From assembly GCA_029977045.1 (NCBI GenBank), contig JAPOLP010000502.1, positions 1 through 5,111 of the forward strand: a DNA stretch of 5,111 nt, in the 5' to 3' direction. Under the pieces are notes generated by a model. It was not told the DNA's origin. It was given only the letters and a program-made list of their open reading frames with translations, and ran no database searches. The position numbers and the translations under genes were made by a program. Positions 1-5,111 of this stretch are shown here, piece by piece. Positions within the stretch are counted from its first letter, which is position 1; each line of letters starts with the position of its first letter. This DNA is from Planctomycetota bacterium (GTDB lineage: Bacteria > Planctomycetota > Planctomycetia > Planctomycetales > Planctomycetaceae).

Positions 1-1
1 A

Positions 2-55
2 CAGGCAGCCGCCGATCCTGCCATTCCCGATGGAGAGCGTCCTTTCGATGAGTGA
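2..55 (+). CDS. C-terminal end of an upstream gene (partial)
   Basis: The second reading frame is open from the window edge to a TGA at 53-55. It reads QAAADPAIPDGERPFDE, an acidic, proline-containing tail that looks like a natural protein C-terminus. The stop falls 8 nt inside the following TPR gene when that gene starts at 48, an arrangement typical of translationally coupled genes. The piece is too short to identify a family. The other two frames are also open or nearly so over this short stretch, so the call rests on its tail-like composition and on the overlap geometry. Confidence 0.4.
   Translation, partial: QAAADPAIPDGERPFDE
32..37 (+). promoter_or_regulatory. Ribosome binding site deciding the TPR gene start
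   Basis: GGAGAG lies 10 nt before the ATG at 48. The alternative in-frame ATG at 30 has only pyrimidine-rich, non-purine sequence in front of it (CTGCCATTCCCG) and would destroy the spacing. The site therefore favours the start at 48 and a protein six residues shorter than the longest reading. Confidence 0.5.
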
Positions 56-989
56 TTACGAACAACTCTGCAAACAGGCAAAGCAGGCTCTGCGAAACGA
101 GGAAGTCCTCGACGCCATCGATCTGTACGAGGAAGCCGTCGAACTGGACCCGGACGGGGTTGAGGCTCATGAGGGCCTGGCGATGGCCAGCTATCTCGCT
201 CAGGAATACATCGGAGCGGTCGAGCACTTTACCCGCGTGATTCAGCTCAAACCGCGAGACGCGCGGGCGTACGTCAATCTCGGAGCGATTCACAATCTGC
301 GGGGCGAGTATCGTGAGGCGGTCGCTCAACTGCGGAAGGCCGTCCAGCGCGACATGAAGAACGCGGAAGCCTTCTACAACCTGGGGATTGCGGAGAAGCA
401 TCTCAACGAAACGTCGATGGCGATCTCGGCCTACCAGAGTGCCGTGCGGATCGACCCTGGCATGATCGATGCCCATATCAATCTCGCGAACCTGTATGTC
501 GAGCAAACCAACCGCCGGAAGGCGATCGAGCATTACGAGGCCGCGCTGAAGGCGGACCCGAACTGCGAAAAGGCAAAACGCGGCCTCGAACGTGTCCAGA
601 ACACCAAAGTGAAGTCCGTCGACGACGGTAATCCCTTTGGCCGACTGGTCGACGTCAGCCAGCTGACAGAGAAGGGAGCTGACGAAGAACGAAGTCGCCA
701 ACTGACGGACGAAGAACGCTTCGAGGACCGGCAGTTTCTGCAGTTGAATGCGGCCGAGTATCTGCAGCAGGCGACCGCACTGCTGACGCTGCTGAAGGAT
801 CACATCGAGCCCGCGCTGCTCGAAACAAATCGACTGATCGTGATGGACGTCGACAACCGCCAGGGCCTGTTTGAAACCCGCCGCCGCCTGCATCACGCCC
901 TAGAAACCGCCAGCGAACTCTTCGCCAACTGGCAGGTCGGCCATCAGCAACTACTGCAGCACGAAGCCGACATGAAGGGCGGGTCATGA
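48..989 (+). CDS. TPR-repeat protein (cytoplasmic scaffold)
   Basis: The product has 313 residues from ATG 48, or 319 from ATG 30. It has no signal peptide or membrane segment, so it should be cytoplasmic. Numbering from ATG 30, five consecutive 34-residue TPR units fill 9-42, 43-76, 77-110, 111-144 and 145-178. They carry the usual pattern: A/G at positions 8 and 20, and a closing DP or KP (for example ELDPD, QLKPR, RIDPG, KADPN). A capping helix follows near 179-190. The rest is a charged linker (about 193-235) containing NPFGRLVDV and a helical C-terminal region (about 236-310) with no family I recognise. TPR arrays bind partner peptides, so this is most likely an adaptor; no catalytic motif is visible. 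The partner is unknown. The start overlaps the putative upstream gene by 8 nt, suggesting co-translation with it, while 215 nt separate it from nfeD. Confidence 0.88.
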   Translation: MSDYEQLCKQAKQALRNEEVLDAIDLYEEAVELDPDGVEAHEGLAMASYLAQEYIGAVEHFTRVIQLKPRDARAYVNLGAIHNLRGEYREAVAQLRKAVQRDMKNAEAFYNLGIAEKHLNETSMAISAYQSAVRIDPGMIDAHINLANLYVEQTNRRKAIEHYEAALKADPNCEKAKRGLERVQNTKVKSVDDGNPFGRLVDVSQLTEKGADEERSRQLTDEERFEDRQFLQLNAAEYLQQATALLTLLKDHIEPALLETNRLIVMDVDNRQGLFETRRRLHHALETASELFANWQVGHQQLLQHEADMKGGS

Positions 990-1051
990 TCGGCTCTCCC
1001 CACGTCACGACGTCAAAACTCTGACCCGAGCCGCGCTTGCACTGTCTGTTG

Positions 1052-1105
1052 GTCGAACGGGAGAATCGCGAGCGAAGGATCCGGTTGAATCGTCTCTCGT
1101 TCGGC
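1052..1105 (+). promoter_or_regulatory. Imperfect long-stem hairpin in the nfeD leader
   Basis: Bases 1052-1064 (GTCGAACGGGAGA) can pair with 1093-1105 (TCTCTCGTTCGGC), giving 13 base pairs of which two are G-U, around a 28-nt loop. The stem lies 63 nt downstream of the TPR stop and 99 nt upstream of the nfeD start. No run of T follows, so it is not a standard intrinsic terminator. It could be a structured 5' leader, a stabilising 3' end of the TPR transcript, or chance in GC-rich DNA. The rest of the 990-1204 spacer shows no convincing promoter or gene. Confidence 0.3.
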
Positions 1106-1191
1106 GGTTGCACCACCTGGAGACCGACTGCGGGCAGAAAGTCCGACGCAGTCATTCCTGAAGACGTGGCAAGAGATCGTTCCGCCCGGCC

Positions 1192-1198
1192 GGAAAGG
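1192..1198 (+). promoter_or_regulatory. Ribosome binding site of nfeD
   Basis: GGAAAGG sits 6 nt before the ATG at 1205. This spacing, together with the signal peptide that begins exactly at that ATG, fixes the start. The frame stays open back to a TTG at 1037, but that extension would put 56 arginine-rich residues in front of the signal peptide. Confidence 0.65.
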
Positions 1199-1204
1199 CC
1201 TGCA

Positions 1205-3508
1205 ATGACCAGCCAACCATCGACCTTTGTTTTTGCTCTTTTGATGCTGTTCGCGAGCTTCGTTCCAGCGTCGAGCCAGGACAGCCCGCCGGACAAACTC
1301 GATGCTGCCGCGGAAACGGTCGAGAAGCAGCCCGCAGCGGAAACCGCCGCCGAGACACCACCCGAACCCGCCGATCCGGTTGCGCGTTACATCACCGTGA
1401 ACAGCCCGGTCAACGAAGCCATGTTTACACGGGTTCGCAACACGCTGGTCAAACTGCAGCATCAGGCCGAGCAGGAGCAGCGAGACGCAATTCTGATTCT
1501 CGATCTGCAACCGGGCATCAGCATGTTCGGGCAGGTTCGCGACCTGGCCAAGGAGTTGACTTCGACTTCGTATCCAAAGGTCCGGACCATCGCCTGGATC
1601 GACAAGCACGACGAGCGGCCTGTTGACGGCTACGTGGCAATCCTCGCTCTGGCCTGCAGCGAAGTCGTGATGCATCCGGATGCCGAGTTCGGAGACATCG
1701 GTCGCGGCAAACCACTCGACGATGACGAGCGACTGTCGGTCATCAACATGGTCGAGAAGCGGCACAACCGCCGCGTGAACGCCGCACTGGCAACCGGCTT
1801 CGTTGATCCGACGCGGATTCTGCACAAGATTAAGCTGGAACCGACTCCTGGAGCCGCGGCGGAAACTCGCGTCGTGACGGACGAGGAACTCCGGACTCTG
1901 CAGGAGAGCAACGTCGCGATTCTGGCCGTCGAGACGTTCAAAGAAAAAGGCGACGTGCTGCTGCTGTCCGGACGCCGCGCCCGGTCGCTCGACATCTTTG
2001 TCGAGCAGGCCGTCGAGGACCGCGTCGACCTGGCGGACGTTTATGGCTTCGAGCGGATGTACCTGCGCGAGGACGCGACCGGCGGCGACGACCTCAAAGT
2101 AAAACTGATCAGGCTCGAAGGCGTCATCGATCCCATTCTGCACGAGTTCGCGTCTCGCGAGATTCGTCGTGCCGTTGCCGAGCGAGCAAACCTGATCATC
2201 TTCGAGATCGAATCGCCCGGCGGATACCTGCTCGACAGTGAGCAACTCGCCGACGAGATCTCACTGCTCGATCCGAAGAAGCACCGCACGGTGGCTTACA
2301 TCCCGGATCACGCACTCAGCGGTGCGGCAATCATCGCGCTGGGGTGCGACGAGATTTATCTGCACCCGGACGCGACGATCGGCGATGCTGGCCCGATTGA
2401 AATCCGACCTGGCGAACCGTTTGAACGTGCCGATGAGAAGGTCCTCAGCAAACTGCGCGAGACGCTGAAGATACTGGCCGAACGCAAGAACCGACCGCCG
2501 GCACTCGCTGAAGCAATGGCCGACAAGGACTTGACCGTCTTTCAGGCGACTCACGCGGAAACCGGTCGCGTCTGGTTCATGTCCGAAACGGAACTCGACG
2601 CGGCAGGTGGAGAGTGGGTCAAGGGACCGCTGGTCGCGGAATCCCGTGAGAACAATCTGCTGACGCTAAACGGTCGACGTGCTCACGAACTGAAGATCGC
2701 GGGCGAGCCGGTCACCGGTTTCGACGACCTCAAGGAACGTCTCGGAGTTCCTGAGGACGAAGTCGTTTCCGCCGCGAAGCAGACCTGGGTTGACACGCTG
2801 GTCACGATTCTGAAGTCGCCCGGTGCCGCATTCCTGCTGATTCTGGTCGGCTTTTTCTGCATCTACCTGGAAGCGCACACGACGTCAGGATTCTTCGGAA
2901 TCGGAGCGGCTCTGTGCTTCTCGCTGTTCTTCTGGAGCCGCTTTCTCGGCGGGACCGCGGACTGGCTCGAAATCGTGCTGTTCGTTTTCGGAGCGGTTCT
3001 GGTCGCCATTGAGGTATTCGTGATTCCCGGCTTCGGCGTCTTCGGACTGGCCGGCGGGCTGGCAATTGTCTGCTCGCTGGTCCTGGCCAGCCAGACGTTC
3101 GTGGTTCCTCACAGTGCCGAGGAATTTGCAACTTTCAGCTGGTCACTGGGCACGTTGAGCAGTGCGATTGTGTGCGTTGTGATCGGCGGCATTTTCCTGA
3201 GCCACTTCATGCCCAGGATTCCCGGCTTGAGGAACCTGATTCTGACTCCGGCTCACGAAACTGCTGGCGGACCGAAACTTGATCCGGCGGTTGCCGGTCG
3301 CTCATCAAGAACCGCCGCCATCGAACAGGACACCGCTTTGATCGGCCAGGCAGGCGAGGCCTTCACAACGCTGCGGCCGTCGGGACGAGCACGGATCGGC
3401 TGCAAGCTGGTCGACGTTGTCGCGGAAGGCGATTTCCTGGATCCGGGCACACCGATCGAAGTGGTTGACGTCGCCGGAAATCGCGTCATCGTCCGTCGCA
3501 GTGTTTGA
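1205..3508 (+). CDS. nfeD: NfeD-type membrane-bound serine protease (ClpP class)
   Basis: The product has 767 residues. A signal peptide (1 to about 24, core FVFALLMLFASFV, cleavage near ASS) places the protease domains outside the cytoplasm. A low-complexity Ala/Glu/Pro linker (about 25-60) precedes two ClpP/SppA-like domains, about 62-285 and 298-515. The second has ESPGG (336-340), Ser372 in ALSGAAIIALGC, and Lys422 in LKILAER, which match the Ser-Lys dyad of the archaeal 1510-N/NfeD protease as I recall that family. The first copy aligns well (HPDA and GD motifs at 157-164 versus 387-394) but has Gly142 where the serine should be and no lysine. Four or five membrane helices span about 541-667. 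The C-terminal NfeD OB-fold is at about 711-766 (LIGQAGEAFTTLRPSGRARI, ending NRVIVRR). Related proteins cleave stomatin/flotillin-type membrane partners; no such gene lies in this window. The family is confident. Activity of domain 2 is inferred. Confidence 0.93.
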   Translation: MTSQPSTFVFALLMLFASFVPASSQDSPPDKLDAAAETVEKQPAAETAAETPPEPADPVARYITVNSPVNEAMFTRVRNTLVKLQHQAEQEQRDAILILDLQPGISMFGQVRDLAKELTSTSYPKVRTIAWIDKHDERPVDGYVAILALACSEVVMHPDAEFGDIGRGKPLDDDERLSVINMVEKRHNRRVNAALATGFVDPTRILHKIKLEPTPGAAAETRVVTDEELRTLQESNVAILAVETFKEKGDVLLLSGRRARSLDIFVEQAVEDRVDLADVYGFERMYLREDATGGDDLKVKLIRLEGVIDPILHEFASREIRRAVAERANLIIFEIESPGGYLLDSEQLADEISLLDPKKHRTVAYIPDHALSGAAIIALGCDEIYLHPDATIGDAGPIEIRPGEPFERADEKVLSKLRETLKILAERKNRPPALAEAMADKDLTVFQATHAETGRVWFMSETELDAAGGEWVKGPLVAESRENNLLTLNGRRAHELKIAGEPVTGFDDLKERLGVPEDEVVSAAKQTWVDTLVTILKSPGAAFLLILVGFFCIYLEAHTTSGFFGIGAALCFSLFFWSRFLGGTADWLEIVLFVFGAVLVAIEVFVIPGFGVFGLAGGLAIVCSLVLASQTFVVPHSAEEFATFSWSLGTLSSAIVCVVIGGIFLSHFMPRIPGLRNLILTPAHETAGGPKLDPAVAGRSSRTAAIEQDTALIGQAGEAFTTLRPSGRARIGCKLVDVVAEGDFLDPGTPIEVVDVAGNRVIVRRSV

Positions 3509-3526
3509 GCTGCCTGTCCGTCGTAG

Positions 3527-3547
3527 CGAAACTCGCGCAGAGTTTCG
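3527..3547 (+). repeat. Perfect 8-bp inverted repeat (hairpin) after nfeD
   Basis: CGAAACTC and GAGTTTCG are exact reverse complements separated by the 5-nt loop GCGCA. The hairpin starts 19 nt past the nfeD stop and ends 27 nt before the next start. It is followed by ACCTGCTGG rather than a T-run, so a Rho-independent terminator is unlikely. It may be a dispersed palindromic (REP-like) element or an mRNA 3'-end stabiliser between nfeD and the next gene; copy number cannot be judged from one window. Confidence 0.6.
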
Positions 3548-3574
3548 ACCTGCTGGTTCTACTGAGACATCCCC

Positions 3575-4072
3575 ATGAATCGTTGCTTGTGGATCGCCAT
3601 GCGGTTCTGCCTGTGTGCCTGGTTGGGCGCCGCGGCTCTGTTCGTCGTCGCTGGCGTCCTTGAAGTCATGTCGCCTGAGATAGATCAGCCGACGAAGAAC
3701 CATCTCGTCACGCTGCGATTCCCGCCCTACTACCTGTTCGGCTTCTCGCTGGTCGGGATCGGCACGCTGTCGAGCATCCTGCTGCGGTTCTCAAAACGAA
3801 ATGCTCCGTCGCATCGCCGACTGACAATCACCGCCGCATTCGGCGTCCTGACGCTGCTGATCATGACGTACGACTACCTGCAGATTTACCTGCCGCTGGA
3901 AGCCATGATGCTCCGCGACGACGGCATCTTCCCCGGCGAGTTCCATCGACTGCACGAGTGGTCAAAGAACATCAACGCCGTCTCGGCAACGACCTGCCTG
4001 GTTGCCGCACTGCTGTCGGTCGTCGAGCCGCAACGGCCCGCGTCATCATCAAGCGAAGCTGCTACCGAATGA
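3575..4072 (+). CDS. Small four-helix membrane protein (DUF4149/TMEM205-like)
   Basis: The product has 165 residues and four predicted membrane helices: about 11-30, 52-71, 83-104 and 132-150. The first helix sits close to the N-terminus behind an arginine-containing start, and the tail is a short Ser/Ala/Glu-rich stretch. Before helix 4 is the motif FHRLHEWSKNIN (123-134), which resembles the F-x-x-x-H-x-x-S-x-x-x-N signature I associate with the DUF4149/TMEM205-like group; this assignment is tentative. No enzymatic motif is visible and the function is unknown. The start at 3575 has only a weak purine stretch (TGAGA, 7 nt upstream). A second ATG at 3599 has no better site and would cut into helix 1. 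It follows nfeD by 66 nt on the same strand, so it may be co-transcribed. Its last 11 nt overlap the convergent propeller gene. Confidence 0.75.
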   Translation: MNRCLWIAMRFCLCAWLGAAALFVVAGVLEVMSPEIDQPTKNHLVTLRFPPYYLFGFSLVGIGTLSSILLRFSKRNAPSHRRLTITAAFGVLTLLIMTYDYLQIYLPLEAMMLRDDGIFPGEFHRLHEWSKNINAVSATTCLVAALLSVVEPQRPASSSSEAATE

Positions 4073-5012
4073 CGTCGCCCTTGACGTTAAGCAGTTGTGA
4101 GTTCGGGGCCGAATTGCCGAACAGGTCGAAGCGGTCGAACTGCCAGACGACCTTTTTCGTATTTGGATCGATCTCGATCAGCAGCGGGTTGTCCGGGCCG
4201 GCGTGGCAGTTGCCGATGACGTAGTGACCGTTCGGCAGGACTTCGAGCGTTGTCACCCAGGCGAGCGTGATGCCCGGCAGGTCGTTCTGGTGAATCTGCC
4301 AGACGATCTTCTTCTCCGGAGTGACTTCCAGAACGCTGTGTCCGTTACCGGTCGCGATCAGCGTGTTGCCGTTCTTCAGCCGCACCGCCGCGAACGCCTG
4401 ATTGCCGAATGCCTCGGGCCCGTGGCCGCCCGCTGGAGCTTTACCGAACAGCGGCACGGGGTAATCCCAGACGATCTTCCCTGACTGGCCGTCGTACTCG
4501 CGGACGACGCCGTCGCCTTCCTGGCAGACCAGGTAGTTGCCATTATCGAGCTTCCGCACCAGCCGCGTGTCCCGGTGAGGATGCGGATTCGCGATCTGCA
4601 GCTTGACCTCGTGGAGCAGCTTGCCGTCGCGGTCAACTTCGATAATCCGCGCCGGCCCGGACTCGGCGATCATCACGCGACCGTTTGGCAGCGGCTGAAA
4701 CGCGTGGACTTCGATCTTCTTCCCGGCATTGCCGTTCTGCTGCGACGAGTCGTACGACCAGACGACCTGCTTCGTCGCCGGATCGATCTCGACGACCTTC
4801 CGCATCTGCTCCTGCACCATGATGTGCCCGTTCGGCAGGACATGGATGTCATGGATGCCGCCACACTTCATCTCCCACTCGACCGAGCCACCAGCGTCAA
4901 CAATCGCCAGCTTCCCGTTGCCCTGCATGACGACCTTGTGAGCGGCATCGAGTCGGGGATTGAATGCGGAGACAAGAATCGCGGCCAGAAAAACTCGGCT
5001 CAGAATCGGCAT
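4062..5012 (-). CDS. Secreted beta-propeller protein (PQQ/arylsulfotransferase-like repeats)
   Basis: The product has 316 residues. A signal peptide (MPILSR, core VFLAAILVSAF, cleavage near LDAA at 21-24) indicates export. The mature part is built from about six repeats, each with an L-P/D/K-N-G turn followed by a strand, E-I/V-D and V-V-W: 27-50, 54-88, 103-138, 150-185, 207-240 and 254-292. This is the pattern of a six-bladed propeller of the PQQ-like or arylsulfotransferase-like type. Many histidines are present (HDIH at 54-57, HPH at 144-146, H103, H197, H225, H262, H270), but I cannot identify a complete catalytic site, and a binding or structural role is equally possible. The length is close to that of a single propeller, so it appears complete. 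GGAA lies 6 nt before the start. The gene stands alone on the minus strand and ends inside the neighbouring membrane protein gene. Confidence 0.88.
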   Translation of the reverse strand: MPILSRVFLAAILVSAFNPRLDAAHKVVMQGNGKLAIVDAGGSVEWEMKCGGIHDIHVLPNGHIMVQEQMRKVVEIDPATKQVVWSYDSSQQNGNAGKKIEVHAFQPLPNGRVMIAESGPARIIEVDRDGKLLHEVKLQIANPHPHRDTRLVRKLDNGNYLVCQEGDGVVREYDGQSGKIVWDYPVPLFGKAPAGGHGPEAFGNQAFAAVRLKNGNTLIATGNGHSVLEVTPEKKIVWQIHQNDLPGITLAWVTTLEVLPNGHYVIGNCHAGPDNPLLIEIDPNTKKVVWQFDRFDLFGNSAPNSQLLNVKGDVIR

Positions 5013-5077
5013 CGGAAGTTCCAGTCGGATTGTTTCGGAAGGGAAAGATTGCGGGTGTCGGTCACCAGATCAGCAGA

Positions 5078-5106
5078 GTTAGAATCCCGCCCGCCATTCG
5101 CGGCAA
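5078..5106 (-). promoter_or_regulatory. Weak sigma70-like promoter candidate for the propeller gene
   Basis: On the minus strand, TTGCCG (5106-5101) and TCTAAC (5083-5078) are separated by 17 nt. Each matches its -35 or -10 consensus at 4 of 6 positions. They lie about 65 nt upstream of the start codon, a sensible distance for a short leader. With only partial matches in GC-rich DNA this could be chance. The rest of 5013-5111 shows no gene. Confidence 0.22.
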
Positions 5107-5111
5107 ACCAC

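Noticed and set aside
986..1024. 12-codon ORF (MIGSPHVTTSKL) whose ATG overlaps the TPR stop as ATGA, with GGGCGGG upstream
   Set aside because: The overlap resembles translational coupling, but a 12-residue frame is expected by chance and its sequence has no recognisable feature.
1037..1066. TTGCAC ... GAGAAT as a promoter for nfeD
   Set aside because: The -35 matches only half of the consensus and the -10 is weak; the same bases form part of the hairpin stem. Not supportable.
655..1296. 213-codon minus-strand open frame across the TPR end and the nfeD leader
   Set aside because: The product is arginine- and serine-rich with no motif, overlaps two real genes in antisense, and lacks support for a start.
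1013..2245. 410-codon open frame on the minus strand, antisense to nfeD
   Set aside because: It is a shadow of the nfeD codon pattern in GC-rich DNA. The translation has no recognisable domain, and the plus strand encodes clear NfeD motifs throughout.
3305..3703. 132-codon minus-strand open frame across the nfeD end and the next gene start
   Set aside because: It runs antisense through the NfeD OB-fold and the first membrane helix of the next gene, and has no domain features.
4203..4484. Plus-strand 93-codon open frame within the propeller gene
   Set aside because: It is a shadow of the repeated propeller blades on the minus strand; its sequence has no independent motif.

Overview
The window carries four complete genes and probably the last codons of a fifth. 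Reading left to right they are: a cytoplasmic TPR scaffold protein (+), a large NfeD-type membrane serine protease (+), a small four-helix membrane protein (+), and a secreted beta-propeller protein (-). The sequence is GC-rich. An NfeD with two ClpP-like domains, an exported propeller built from LPNG repeats, and hydrophilic TPR proteins all fit a planctomycete-like bacterium. That assignment is an inference from protein style only; no rRNA or other marker gene is present.

Layout. Bases 2-55 read as the C-terminal end of an upstream gene that overlaps the TPR gene start by 8 nt. The TPR gene ends at 989. A 215-nt spacer follows, containing an imperfect 13-bp hairpin, and then the nfeD gene (1205-3508) with its own ribosome binding site and signal peptide. 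A 66-nt spacer with a perfect 8-bp hairpin separates nfeD from the small membrane protein gene (3575-4072). The propeller gene lies on the opposite strand (5012 to 4062) and overlaps the end of the membrane protein gene by 11 nt, tail to tail. Its leader, with a weak promoter candidate, fills the right edge.

Functionally, the products sit in different places: the TPR protein in the cytoplasm, the protease and the four-helix protein in the membrane, and the propeller outside the cytoplasm. No shared pathway is evident. The most notable feature is the NfeD protein. Its protease domain is duplicated, and the N-terminal copy has lost both residues of the predicted Ser-Lys dyad. I found no tRNA, rRNA, CRISPR array, insertion sequence or phage element.
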